Shown: one piece after another, positions 25,424 to 34,400 of the stretch
Numbering within the stretch: position 1 is the first letter of the stretch
How the letters are laid out: each line of letters opens with the position of its first letter
DNA from: Acidobacteriota bacterium
GTDB lineage: Bacteria > Acidobacteriota > Terriglobia > Acidiferrales > UBA7541
Length of the DNA: 64,000 nt
NCBI GenBank assembly: GCA_013289665.1
Contig: JABCZN010000013.1
Location: 1-64,000 of the forward strand
Reading direction: 5' to 3'
Program-made: the position numbers and the translations under genes
Notes under the pieces: model-generated
What the model was told of the DNA's origin: nothing
Databases searched by the model: none
What the model saw: only the letters and a program-made list of their open reading frames with translations

Positions 25424-26200
25424 CTACTGATTTACACCGCTCGCCAAGAACCCGCCGTCCACCACCAGGATTTGGCCAGTGGTGAAGGATGCGGCTTCAG
25501 AGGCGAGGTAGACAGCAACTCCCACCAATTCTTCTGCCTTTCCAAACCGGCCAATGGGAGTACGCGCCAGCAACTCTCGGCCGCGTTCGGTGTTATCGAG
25601 CAATTCCGAGTTCAGCGCCGTGCGGAAAACGCCAGGAGCGATGGCATTTACCATCACCCCGTACTTGGACCATTCAACAGCCAGTGATCTCGTAAGCGCT
25701 CCGACAGCCGCCTTGCTTGCGGCATACGCGGCAACCTGGGTTAATGAAACAAAGGTATTCAGCGAGGCCAGATTGATAATTCGGCCGTAGCCCCGCTCCA
25801 GCATATGCCGACCAAATATCTGACAGCCTCTGAGCGTTCCTGTGAGATTTGTTTCGAGGATACCCGACCACGATTCCTCCGGAAAGTCGATGGTGGGAGC
25901 CCGTACGATTTTGCCGGCACAGTTCACCAGGATGTCTACTTTGCCAAGGCTCTCGAGTGTATTCGCCAGGAGGTTCTCCAAAGAAGCGCGATCGCACACA
26001 TCGCAAGTGACACGTAGGGTCCGGCGCGCGAGCGATTCAATCTCTTGGGCGGTCACTTCCACTTGCTCCACCCGCCGGGAAGAAGCAACGACATCTGCTC
26101 CCGCAGCGGCTAACCCGAGAGCAAGCACGCGCCCGATGCCGGACGTTCCACCAATCACAACGGCGGTTCTGCCGGAAAGACTTCGAAGAGAAGGGTTCAT
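25424..26200 (-). CDS. SDR oxidoreductase (gluconate 5-dehydrogenase/KduD-like)
   Basis: The 258-residue protein is a classical short-chain dehydrogenase. It has GGTSGIGRVLA (NAD(P)-binding Rossmann motif, residues about 17-27), NCAGKI (about 92-97), an active-site serine in LASLN, Y-A-A-S-K (YxxxK) and the closing PEELVG-like GKAEELVGVAVYLAS. The start MNPSLRSLSGRTAVV fits gluconate 5-dehydrogenases and KduD. It is last in the minus-strand operon with a LarA-like racemase and uronate isomerase, so a keto-uronate such as fructuronate or tagaturonate is a likely substrate. Exact specificity cannot be read from sequence. Confidence 0.8.
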   Translation of the reverse strand: MNPSLRSLSGRTAVVIGGTSGIGRVLALGLAAAGADVVASSRRVEQVEVTAQEIESLARRTLRVTCDVCDRASLENLLANTLESLGKVDILVNCAGKIVRAPTIDFPEESWSGILETNLTGTLRGCQIFGRHMLERGYGRIINLASLNTFVSLTQVAAYAASKAAVGALTRSLAVEWSKYGVMVNAIAPGVFRTALNSELLDNTERGRELLARTPIGRFGKAEELVGVAVYLASEAASFTTGQILVVDGGFLASGVNQ

Positions 26201-26243
26201 TTCTTGACCTTTTCGAGTTGTGCTCAGTTACTGAAATTCACCT

Positions 26244-26264
26244 TTTCATCGGCTCACGATGAAA
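26244..26264 (-). promoter_or_regulatory. Perfect hairpin between the LarA-like gene and the SDR gene
   Basis: TTTCATCG (26244-26251) pairs with CGATGAAA (26257-26264) across a 5-base loop. It lies in the 114-base gap between the two genes. It may stabilise the upstream mRNA or tune SDR expression. The sequence differs from the hairpin before the LarA-like gene. Confidence 0.4.
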
Positions 26265-26314
26265 GCGGTTTTCGAAGGGAATATTCGAAGGAGAAACTGT
26301 ACCACTCCAGTGAA

Positions 26315-27589
26315 CTAAGTTTCGAAGCGTCCACGGTAAGCCCAGAGACCCAAGCCCGGGTTTGGCACAAAGAAAATCTCTTCACCGTCAACCCGGTTGT
26401 AGCCATAGTGCAATTTTTGTGGATCGTATTTTTTGGCCATGCTTTCCAGATCTCCGTAGCCGAAACCAGCGCCGCGGATTTCCTTCTGGCTCAGGCCCCC
26501 CGGGCAATACGTAATGGTAAAGCGTCCTTCGGAAGATCCGTGGATGAGGTGGGCGGCGGCACCTAGATTGTCGGCAAATTCCAGGTCTTTCTCGACGGCT
26601 GCAAGAGTGGCAGGCGTACCAAAATATCCGTACTTGCGGATCAGCCGATCGATCGTTCGATCCTCGCCGAAAGTTTTTACTCCGGGAGCGAGAACTATAA
26701 GTTCGGCGCCGTCGGCGAGCGCCATGCGAGTGCGATAGATTGCTTTATTGCCCAGCCAGGTACTCTTGAATTCTTCCGGATCCAGGTAAACCACTGCCTT
26801 TCGAATCGGCGCGTCAAGCATGAAGAAGTTGGCTTTGAGGCTAAGCTGCGAGGCTTTTTGAAAGCACTCGGTGTCATCACCGATGAACAGTCCTCGGACG
26901 GCCAATCGGCCACACTCATTTCTTCCTACGACGGTCAGGACGTATACGACAGGCAGGTGTCGAATGAAATGGCTCGAGGCATAGTTCAGGACTCTGCGCA
27001 CCGGATTGTCGGCCCGCCCCATGATGCGTTCCATGCCGTAGACAGCGCCCAAAAAATGGCTGCGGTTGATACTGTCTGGCCCGCCGGTGCCGACAAGAAT
27101 GTTCTTGTTGTAATTGGCCATTCCAATTACTTCATGGGGAACAACCTGCCCGATCGAAAGGATCAGATCGAAACCGCCTTCGACCAACATGCGATTGATT
27201 TGAACCGGCCAGGTGTAGTTCAGCCTGCCTTCGGATTGCTCCTGGACAAACTCGGCCGGCACTTCACCCAATGTGACAACATCTTTTCGCCAGTTGTGGG
27301 CGTGAAACAATTCGAGGGGAACGCCGGCGAACATTTTAGCGATCTGACCGGGCGTCATGGCCGCATGCGTTCCGACTGCCGGTAGCACAGCACTAAGCCT
27401 GTTTCCGTAAAATTCATAGGCGTTGCTGGTCAGGTTGCCGGCCCCTGAGTGGAAACGAGTCATATCGGGAGGGATCGCGAGGACGCGATTGCGCGGACCG
27501 AGCGCGCGCAGGGCTTGAAACAGCCCATTCTTCAGTTCAACCGCGGAGAGGTCAGACTGCTCGGTGCCAAGCTCGAAAAACAGGCTCAT
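26315..27589 (-). CDS. LarA-like nickel-pincer racemase/epimerase (DUF2088 family)
   Basis: The 424-residue protein shows LarA features: D42-M-T-R45 in PPDMTRF, GTHAAMTP (H75), VVPHEVIG (H152), GMANYNKNILVG (K162) and SINRSH (H178). In lactate racemase the corresponding His and Lys residues bind the nickel-pincer nucleotide and shuttle hydride. The glycine-rich G-G-R-K loop is replaced by N-Y-N-K, so this is a divergent subgroup. Lying between uxaC and an SDR, it may epimerise a sugar acid such as mannonate/gluconate rather than lactate; that is inference. The cofactor-synthesis genes larBCE are not in this window. A perfect 10-bp hairpin lies 15 bases before the start. Confidence 0.8.
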   Translation of the reverse strand: MSLFFELGTEQSDLSAVELKNGLFQALRALGPRNRVLAIPPDMTRFHSGAGNLTSNAYEFYGNRLSAVLPAVGTHAAMTPGQIAKMFAGVPLELFHAHNWRKDVVTLGEVPAEFVQEQSEGRLNYTWPVQINRMLVEGGFDLILSIGQVVPHEVIGMANYNKNILVGTGGPDSINRSHFLGAVYGMERIMGRADNPVRRVLNYASSHFIRHLPVVYVLTVVGRNECGRLAVRGLFIGDDTECFQKASQLSLKANFFMLDAPIRKAVVYLDPEEFKSTWLGNKAIYRTRMALADGAELIVLAPGVKTFGEDRTIDRLIRKYGYFGTPATLAAVEKDLEFADNLGAAAHLIHGSSEGRFTITYCPGGLSQKEIRGAGFGYGDLESMAKKYDPQKLHYGYNRVDGEEIFFVPNPGLGLWAYRGRFET

Positions 27590-27603
27590 GAAAAAATCTG
27601 TTC

Positions 27604-27629
27604 TTCGTTCTCCAAAATAGGAGAACGAA
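27604..27629 (-). promoter_or_regulatory. Perfect hairpin/dyad immediately upstream of the LarA-like gene
   Basis: TTCGTTCTCC (27604-27613) and GGAGAACGAA (27620-27629) form a 10-bp perfect inverted repeat with loop AAAATA. It ends 15 bases before the LarA-like start codon. It could be an operator for a uronate-sensing repressor or an RNA stem that masks the start region. There is no U tract that would make it a terminator. Confidence 0.5.
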
Positions 27630-27856
27630 TCAATTCCAGGGAGATCGTGGAACGACGCATCCTAGATTCAGCCTCTGCTTCCGAGATCCGGTTCGCCGCA
27701 GTTAGTCGGCTCAAAAACAATACCCGGGGGAGTCGCACTCGTCAATTAACTCCCGGGCTTACTGCGACCTCCACTCGCTGCAAACGCGGTGCGATAGTGC
27801 GGAGGAAAAGAAGGCCAAGAAGATAAATATTTCTGCGGATAAAGCTCGTACCGCCG

Positions 27857-29251
27857 CTAAAGCCTGTAAGCCTTTCGCGCCAGCTCGTAGGCAAGCTCCG
27901 ATGCGATCTCGCCTGCTTCATCCTCGTCGATGCGATGCTCCACCACCAGGCGAGCAAGAAAGGAGCAATCGACGCGACGCGCTACATCATGTCGCGCGGG
28001 AATCGAGAGAAACGCACGGGTATCGTCATTGAAGCCGACGGTGTTGTAAAAGCCGGCAGTTTCTGTCGTGTACTCGCGAAAGCGCATCATTCCCTCGGGA
28101 CTGTCGTGGAACCACCACGCCGGGCCTAACCGCAGGCAAGGATAGTGTCCCGCAAGCGGCGCAAGTTCACGGCTGTAAGTCGATTCATCAAGAGTGAATA
28201 CAATGAGGGTCAGGCCGGCCTCGTTGCCAAAGCGCTTTAGTAGAGGGTGGAGTGCTTGCACGTAGTTGGTAGGCATCGGGATGTCGGCGCCCACATCACG
28301 TCCGAAGCGCTCGAATAGTCGCGCGTTGTGGTTACGGAAACTGCCCGGATGAATTTGCATGACCAGCCCGTCATCGAGGCTCATGGCCGCCATTTCAGTA
28401 AGCATCTGTGCGCGGAACAATTCGCGCTCGGCCTGGTCGCCAGCTCCCGAGGCAATTTTCTGATAGAGCAGGGCCGCCGAATCAACGCCCAAGTCGGCAG
28501 TCGCCGCGGTGGGGTGGCCGTGGTCTGTCGCCGTACAACCGAGGGCCTTGAACTCCATCCGCCTCTGCCGCAGCGCGGACAGATAACCTTGCCAACTGGC
28601 AGTGTCTGCGTGCGTCATCTGTCCCAAACTGCCAAGATTCTCGACAAAGTTTGGAAAATCGGGATCGACCACCGGATCGGGGCGAAACGTCGGTATGATC
28701 CGTCCCTTGAACGCTGATCGGCGAACGGTTTCATGATAAGGAAGCGAATCGAGCGGCGAATCCGTGGTTGCCAGCACCTCAATTCGAAATCGTTCGAACA
28801 ACGCCCGAGGGCGGAATCCGGGCGCCTTCAGTTTATCCATGATGGCGTCGTAATATGCGTCGGCGTTTAGTGGTTTAAGCCGCGTATCTAGCCCAAAGAG
28901 TTCCTGGAACGCGAAGTCCAGCCAAAGTCTCGTCGGCGTCCCGCGGAAAAGATAGTAATTCTCGGCGAAGATGCGCCATATGCGTCTGGGATCCTCGAGT
29001 GGAGTTGATCCAACCCCAAGTTGCTCGAGAGAAATACCTCGGCTGTAAAGCATGCGAGAGATATAGTGGTCAGGAACCACGAACAATTGCGCCGGATCCG
29101 GAAAGGGCTCGTCCTCGGCGAACCAGCGGGGTTCAGCGTGGCCGTGCGGGCTGATGATCGGCAAGTCCCGGACATTGGTGTAGAGCCGCCTGGCGACGGC
29201 GCGTGCGTTGGGTTCGGACGGGAAAAGCCTGTTTTCGTCGAGGAGCGTCAC
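27857..29251 (-). CDS. uxaC: Glucuronate isomerase
   Basis: The 464-residue product has the UxaC start with the metal-binding ISPHGHAEPRWFAEDEPF (H36, H38). It continues with LFVVPDHYISRMLYSRG, FELFG-like FQELFGL, VLATTDSPLDSL and GLVMQIHPGSFRNHN, and ends with LVVEHRIDEDEA. UxaC interconverts D-glucuronate/D-fructuronate and D-galacturonate/D-tagaturonate in the cytoplasm. It is the first gene of the minus-strand operon with LarA-like and SDR genes. Nearby GH79-like and broken GH2 glucuronidase genes fit glucuronate as the sugar. Length is normal. Confidence 0.93.
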   Translation of the reverse strand: MTLLDENRLFPSEPNARAVARRLYTNVRDLPIISPHGHAEPRWFAEDEPFPDPAQLFVVPDHYISRMLYSRGISLEQLGVGSTPLEDPRRIWRIFAENYYLFRGTPTRLWLDFAFQELFGLDTRLKPLNADAYYDAIMDKLKAPGFRPRALFERFRIEVLATTDSPLDSLPYHETVRRSAFKGRIIPTFRPDPVVDPDFPNFVENLGSLGQMTHADTASWQGYLSALRQRRMEFKALGCTATDHGHPTAATADLGVDSAALLYQKIASGAGDQAERELFRAQMLTEMAAMSLDDGLVMQIHPGSFRNHNARLFERFGRDVGADIPMPTNYVQALHPLLKRFGNEAGLTLIVFTLDESTYSRELAPLAGHYPCLRLGPAWWFHDSPEGMMRFREYTTETAGFYNTVGFNDDTRAFLSIPARHDVARRVDCSFLARLVVEHRIDEDEAGEIASELAYELARKAYRL

Positions 29252-29703
29252 AGAGCCGCCTCAGCGGATGCGCTGATTGCCGGGTAACTTTTGCAATCTT
29301 CCGGTTGAGCACAGCTGATTCGGACTCCGTCTATCATTTGCGATTGGCCATCCACCATGTCGCGCCCTCTGCAAATTCATCGTCCAGTGCTGTGACCCCC
29401 AATAAGTCGTCAGGCGCTGGATATAACCAGCCGTACTATAAATTCGCCTCAGCAGCCCTTGATCGGAGGCACACGTCTTGTACACCAGCAACAATACCAG
29501 CATCATGCCAATGAACGGAATGAGTCCGGCCACACGTCGGAAAAGTGCCCGATTAGCCTGAAGGCGATAATGGCCCCCGGAACACTCATCAGGATAAACG
29601 GACTTGGGAGGACGCTGACGCAGGCTGGAATCTCCGGCTGATCACAAGTTATCCTGTCAGCTGGCAGCACAACCGCAATGGTTGTCCGTTACGAGGAATA
29701 AAG
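29252..29703. other. Divergent intergenic region between uxaC and the Gfo/Idh gene
   Basis: No gene is supported with confidence. A minus-strand frame ending at 29261 encodes one hydrophobic segment (GLIPFIGMMLVLLLVY) preceded by a short basic stretch. It could be a tiny membrane protein or the tail of a decayed gene. Promoters for both flanking genes should lie here, but I could not find a strong sigma-70 match. Confidence 0.3.
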
Positions 29704-31023
29704 ATGGTCACACGACGTAAGTTTCTTGAGACGTTGACAGTGGGAGCGGCGGGGCTGGCGGTTGCGCCTACGGCTCGGAGCTATGGCCGGATTCTCGGCG
29801 CCAATGATCGCCTCAATTTTGCACTCATCGGCTTGAATGGGCGCGGCTATGCTCATCTGTCCTCGCTCAAGGCCAACAGGAGCGCTGCGCGAATTTCGCA
29901 TGTCTGCGATGTGGACGACAATATCCTGCGGAAGTTCGCCGGCAGCGTGCAAGAGGAGATGGGCGAAGCCGCGGCGCCGGAGAAAGACTTTCGCAGAATC
30001 CTCGAGCAGAAAGACGTGGACGCAATCACGATAGCGACGCCGGACCACTGGCATACACCGATGGCCATTGCCGGGTTACAAGCGGGCAAGCATGTCTATG
30101 TGGAAAAGCCGTGCAGCCACAATCCCGCTGAGGGGGAGATGCTGGTCGCGGCACAAGAGAAGTATGGAAAGCTTGTGCAGATGGGTAATCAGCAGCGTTC
30201 TTCGCCGCATACCAGGGAGATCGTCGAAAAGATTCAGGGAGGCATTATTGGCCGGACTTACCTCGCGAAAGCCTGGTACAGCAATGTGAGGAAGTCGATA
30301 GGCACAGGCAAAGAAGTTCCCGTGCCATCGCAGCTTGACTGGGGGCTATGGCAGGGACCGGCACCGCGCCGCCCTTACACGGACAATGTGCATCCGTATA
30401 ACTGGCACTGGTTCAGACACTATGGCACCGGTGAAACGCTGAACAATGGCACGCACGAGGTGGATGTATGCCGCTGGGCGCTAGGCGTCGACTATCCGAA
30501 GCGGGTCACTTCATCGGGCGGAAGGTATCACTACAAGGATGACTGGCAGTTTTACGACACCCTGGTGACGAGCTTTGAGTACGAAGACAAGATGCTGACT
30601 TGGGAAGGCAAGAGCTGCCAGGGAATGAAGTACTATGGACGCGATCGCGGTTCGGCAATTATGGCAACGAATGGTACGGTGGTTGTGGGTCGCGATGGTT
30701 ACGAGATTTACGACCTCGCAGGGAAAAAAACGGGAGAATTCAAGGTCGGCGCCGCGACATCATCCTCTGACCTCGTGGGCCGCGATTCCATGACAAATGC
30801 TCACTTTCGGAACTTCATCGGGGGAATCCTCAGAGGGGAGAAGCTGAACGCGCCCGTCTCCGCCGGGAACATCGCTGTTACGATGCTGCAACTGTCCAAT
30901 ATCGCATGGGAAGTCAACCGCGAGCTAGATCTCGACACCAAGGACGCGCGAATTCAGAACGATCCGGAAGCCATGAAGATGTGGGGGCGCGAATACGAGA
31001 AGGGCTGGGCGCCGCATGTCTAA
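29704..31023 (+). CDS. Tat-exported Gfo/Idh/MocA-family oxidoreductase
   Basis: The start follows GAGGAATAAAG. Residues 1-27 are a Tat signal (VTRRKFLETLTVGAAGLAVA). The mature protein has a Rossmann domain (NFALIGLNGRG, CDVDD), TPDHWHTPMAIAGLQAGKHV and the EKP motif (VEKPCSHN) with the catalytic lysine. A C-terminal beta-sheet domain with a conserved GTHEVDVCRWAL follows. Members oxidise or reduce sugars with tightly bound NAD(H); secreted ones are linked to periplasmic glycoside oxidation. A Tat-exported sugar isomerase gene starts 48 bases after it, so the two probably work in sequence on the same glycoside. Confidence 0.85.
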   Translation: MVTRRKFLETLTVGAAGLAVAPTARSYGRILGANDRLNFALIGLNGRGYAHLSSLKANRSAARISHVCDVDDNILRKFAGSVQEEMGEAAAPEKDFRRILEQKDVDAITIATPDHWHTPMAIAGLQAGKHVYVEKPCSHNPAEGEMLVAAQEKYGKLVQMGNQQRSSPHTREIVEKIQGGIIGRTYLAKAWYSNVRKSIGTGKEVPVPSQLDWGLWQGPAPRRPYTDNVHPYNWHWFRHYGTGETLNNGTHEVDVCRWALGVDYPKRVTSSGGRYHYKDDWQFYDTLVTSFEYEDKMLTWEGKSCQGMKYYGRDRGSAIMATNGTVVVGRDGYEIYDLAGKKTGEFKVGAATSSSDLVGRDSMTNAHFRNFIGGILRGEKLNAPVSAGNIAVTMLQLSNIAWEVNRELDLDTKDARIQNDPEAMKMWGREYEKGWAPHV

Positions 31024-31071
31024 CCCATCCCTGCTACCATCTGCCCGCTACAATCTGGATGATCGGCCGCA

Positions 31072-31956
31072 ATGAAAAACAAATTCTCCCGCCGCGATTT
31101 CGTTTGCTCCGCTGCACGTGTTGCGGCCGCGTTTGTTGCTACCAAAGATGCCTTCGCGCTGGCGCCGCAGCTGCCGGGCGCCCAGGTATCACTTCCGGTT
31201 CGTTTGGGCCTGGCCAGCTACACCTTCCGCAACTTCAGTCGCGCGCAACTGATCGGTTTCATGAAGCAGCTCCATGTGCTCGCGCTGAACGCGAAGGACG
31301 TCAACGATCATCTCCCCGCGGATCCTCTGGGAGAGGCCGTTGCTCTGGCCGACTACGCTGCAGCGGGCATCAAACTTCACGCCGCCGGAGTCATCAATTT
31401 CGCAAAGGACGAAGATGCGGACATCCGCAGCAAGTTCGAATACAGCAAGCGTGCGGGGATTCCCGTTATCGTCGCCGGCGACCCCACCCTGCAAACTCTT
31501 CCGCGCATCGAGAAATTTGCAAGGGAATACGACATCCGCATTGCCATCCACAATCACGGTCCGGAAGACAAGCTGTGGCCGTCCCCACTCACTATTTTGA
31601 AAGCGGTGAAGGATATGGACCCGCGTATTGGCTGCTGCATCGATGTCGGGCACACAGTTCGCGCCAGCACGGACATAGTTCAGGCCATCCAGGAAGCCGG
31701 CCCGCGGCTGTTTAACGTACATATGAAGGACCTCACGAACTTCCAGGACAAACAGAGTCAGGCCGCTGTCGGGGACGGCAGCATGCCTGTGCGGAGGATA
31801 TTTGAAGCTCTTATTGCCATGAAATACGACGGCTTCGTTGATCTCGAGTATGAGATTCAGCCCAACGATCCAATGCCTGGCGTTACGAGCAGCTTTGCTT
31901 ATATGCGAGGGATCCTCGCTGGCCTGGGATACGCGAGCCAGGGCCCCAACAGTTGA
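31072..31956 (+). CDS. Tat-exported sugar phosphate isomerase/epimerase-like TIM-barrel protein
   Basis: The 294-residue protein starts MKNKFSRRDFVCSAARVAAA, a Tat signal ending around residue 30. The mature part is an AP-endonuclease-2-type TIM barrel. It has LGLASYTFRNFS, an IAIHNHGPEDKL strand with His ligands, GCCIDVGHTVRA (Asp/His ligands), VHMKDL and a final VDLEYEIQPNDPM (Glu). The metal-ligand pattern E/H...D-x-G-H...H-x-K-D is kept. Export means it cannot act on sugar phosphates; exported relatives beside Gfo/Idh proteins process 3-keto-glycosides. That role is inferred from context. Confidence 0.8.
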   Translation: MKNKFSRRDFVCSAARVAAAFVATKDAFALAPQLPGAQVSLPVRLGLASYTFRNFSRAQLIGFMKQLHVLALNAKDVNDHLPADPLGEAVALADYAAAGIKLHAAGVINFAKDEDADIRSKFEYSKRAGIPVIVAGDPTLQTLPRIEKFAREYDIRIAIHNHGPEDKLWPSPLTILKAVKDMDPRIGCCIDVGHTVRASTDIVQAIQEAGPRLFNVHMKDLTNFQDKQSQAAVGDGSMPVRRIFEALIAMKYDGFVDLEYEIQPNDPMPGVTSSFAYMRGILAGLGYASQGPNS

Positions 31957-32352
31957 TGACGATCTCAGACAGTACCCGCCAGAAGGGGATTTTCGATGTT
32001 TCGCTCTGCGGAAAGCTGCTTCTGCGACCGCGGGATATTGCTCCCGCCGTGTGCCAATCCTGCGGCATAGGACGCCGCACCCGTGACATCCGGGCCATGG
32101 TCGAGTCGCTTCATGCTCACGAATGAAGGTCTGATGAGACGACGGACGAACTCTTACCTGATGACATCCTGGTTGAGGATTCTACTTGCGTCGTCAGGTA
32201 CAATTCACTGGGCAGTTCAAGGTCCCCGTGCTCGAGCTACCGGTCTCTAACGCAAGACCGTGCAGTCTGTGAAGAGACTGCAGCAGTTTCTGCGTTTTCT
32301 GGCAAAATGAACCACGGAACCGTAAGATTTTGTGCGAGAGGAGCAAGTCAAA
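31957..32352. other. Leader region with tandem hairpins before the DUF362 gene
   Basis: No gene is seen in most of this stretch. Near its end two stems follow each other directly: CGGTCT (32241-32246) with AGACCG (32255-32260), then TGCAGTCT (32261-32268) with AGACTGCA (32275-32282). No U tract follows. The pair lies about 70 bases before the DUF362 start. It may be a structured 5' leader or a decayed repeat. Confidence 0.4.
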
Positions 32353-33594
32353 ATGGACATGACGCGCCGACAATTCGCCCTGGCTCTTGCAGCTGCTACC
32401 TACCTGCGGCCCTCTTTGTTCGAGCCGCTTTCCCCGCTAGGAGTTCCCCGCGGCGTCGTTCCCGGCCGAGTCACTTGGGCGCACGATCCGGCGGCTGTGA
32501 CCTGGGACGGCACAGGTTCGTGGTGGACCGATGCCCACAATGACCAGTCCGTAATTGACCGCATGGTTTCCCGGTCCATTTTGAGTCTTACAAATCAAAA
32601 AAGCGACGCCCAGGCATGGAAGTCCATCTTTCAATACTTCAATCGCACTCATGGACGCGGCAAAGCCGGATACGCTGCTGGGGAGAGGATTGCGATCAAG
32701 GCGAACCTGAACAACACAACGGACCATGGCACGATCGAACGCCTGAACTCCTCGCCCCATCTGATCCTTTCGCTCGTCCGGCAGTTGACCGGCCCGGGAC
32801 GAGTGCCGCAATCATCGATCACCATCTTCGATTCCAGCCGGTTCATCCCGGGCAACCTCTACGACAAGATTCACCATGAATTTCCCGGCGTCACGTTTGT
32901 GGACCATATCGGAGGCGATGGACGGCTAAAGGCCGAGTTCAAACCCAACGCGATTCCTTTCTCGGTTGAAAGCCACAACGCCACGGGACTCGATACCACT
33001 GTGGTTGAGGCCGCCTACTTAATTGATGCTGCCGTGCTCAGAGCGCATGTGAGTTCGGGCGTGACACTCTGCGCGAAGAATCTCTTCGGCGCTACGAGTA
33101 TCAACCCCGACTGGCGCAAGAACGCGCACGACGGTTTCCATCACAACAGCGATGGTTCGGCAAGTTACTCCGCGTTCACAGACTATTTGGGCCATAAGGA
33201 CCTCGGCGAGAAAACCATGCTTTTTATTGTTGATGCGCTCTATGGAAACGACAATGTGGATGGTCCGCCTCATCGCAAGTGGAAGATGGCTCCATTCAAC
33301 GATGCTTGGCCGAACAGCATTTTTATGTCGTTTGACGGCGTAGCGATCGATTCCGTCGGCTTCGATTTTCTCACTTCGGAATGGCCCGATCTTCCGGATA
33401 TCGCGAATGCCGATAACTACCTGCGCGAATCTGCCCTGGCGAATGACCCGCCTTCGAAGACTTTCTATGATCCGGAACGCGACGGCATCCGGTGCCGCAG
33501 CCTTGGTGTGCACGAACATTGGAACAACGGGACAGACAAGAAGTACTCGCGCAATCTCGGAAAAGCATACGGGATCGAACTTTTCCAAGTCTGA
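32353..33594 (+). CDS. Tat-exported DUF362 protein
   Basis: I start at MDMTRRQFALALAAATYL (32353) behind GAGGAG; the frame opens 21 bases earlier. The Tat signal is clear. The remaining 390 residues match the DUF362 layout: an IAIKANLNNT strand, SITIFDSSRFIPG, VVEAAYLIDAAVLRAHV, TLCAKNLFGA and an FVALDSVG-like segment (GVAIDSVGFDFLTSEW). Some DUF362 proteins carry ferredoxin clusters; no Cys motif is present here. The biochemical function is not established. Its place between sugar oxidoreductases and a carbohydrate-binding protein suggests a role in periplasmic glycan processing. Confidence 0.75.
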   Translation: MDMTRRQFALALAAATYLRPSLFEPLSPLGVPRGVVPGRVTWAHDPAAVTWDGTGSWWTDAHNDQSVIDRMVSRSILSLTNQKSDAQAWKSIFQYFNRTHGRGKAGYAAGERIAIKANLNNTTDHGTIERLNSSPHLILSLVRQLTGPGRVPQSSITIFDSSRFIPGNLYDKIHHEFPGVTFVDHIGGDGRLKAEFKPNAIPFSVESHNATGLDTTVVEAAYLIDAAVLRAHVSSGVTLCAKNLFGATSINPDWRKNAHDGFHHNSDGSASYSAFTDYLGHKDLGEKTMLFIVDALYGNDNVDGPPHRKWKMAPFNDAWPNSIFMSFDGVAIDSVGFDFLTSEWPDLPDIANADNYLRESALANDPPSKTFYDPERDGIRCRSLGVHEHWNNGTDKKYSRNLGKAYGIELFQV

Positions 33595-33680
33595 GGTGCG
33601 GAACATTCTTGACCCGTCGCTGGCGCTGATCGGCGGAGTTTCCGAACGGCAGACAGGTTAACGGTATTGAGGGAGGCAGG

Positions 33681-34382
33681 ATGCGGCGAAGAGCGTTTTC
33701 TTTATGCTTCGTGGCGGTTTCGATGCTGCCGGCAATTGCTTTTTCCCAATCATTCTTGAGCCAGTATAAAGGCCTGCCTTATCATGACGGTCGCCATCAG
33801 AGCGGCCCGCAAAAAATACCGGGGCGGGTATTGTGTGCTTACTATGACCTGGGCGGCGAAGGGGTCGCGTATCACGACAGCGATCCGCAGAATCACGGCA
33901 GCGGAGAGTTGAATCCGGCTAATGGGAGCTACCTCAACGAATTCCGTATCCACGAGGGCGTGGATACTTCCTACACGAAGTTCAACCGGAAGCCGGACCC
34001 GATTGACGACAACCCCTTCGACAAAATTGTTCCCCCTGCAGACCTGCCCTACGTTGGCTGGACCGAACCTGGAGAGTGGTTCAACATTACCGTAAATGTG
34101 ACAAGAGCGGGAACATACGCAGCCGATTTCCTTTACACCTCGAATCGCGGGGGAACAATATCAGTCGATGTGAACGGAAAGGACGCGACGGGACCTCTCG
34201 AGATCACGACAACGAATGACCCGGCAGACCAGGTGGCCTGGCGTCAATGGCACCACTGGAACGTGGCTTCGCAACTTTTCAAAGTTCATCTCAACAAAGG
34301 CAAGAACGTCCTCACCGTACACATATTGACGAACGGCGGCATGAATCTGGCATATTTCGACTTCAAACAGGTCCACAGATAA
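33681..34382 (+). CDS. Secreted carbohydrate-binding-module protein (CBM6/35-like)
   Basis: Residues 1-22 are a Sec signal peptide (AIAFSQ). The body has the CBM6/35-type features YYDLGGEGVAYHDSDPQNHG, VGWTEPGEWFNITVNVTRAG, DFLYTSNRGGTISVDVNG and a final strand MNLAYFDFKQV. These usually bind the ends or sides of polysaccharide chains with Ca2+. In this gene the module makes up the whole mature protein, with no catalytic domain. It follows the DUF362 gene by 86 bases in the same direction and ends 18 bases before the convergent GH79-like gene stop. Confidence 0.75.
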   Translation: MRRRAFSLCFVAVSMLPAIAFSQSFLSQYKGLPYHDGRHQSGPQKIPGRVLCAYYDLGGEGVAYHDSDPQNHGSGELNPANGSYLNEFRIHEGVDTSYTKFNRKPDPIDDNPFDKIVPPADLPYVGWTEPGEWFNITVNVTRAGTYAADFLYTSNRGGTISVDVNGKDATGPLEITTTNDPADQVAWRQWHHWNVASQLFKVHLNKGKNVLTVHILTNGGMNLAYFDFKQVHR

Positions 34383-34400
34383 ATGGAGTGTGCCGGCGTC

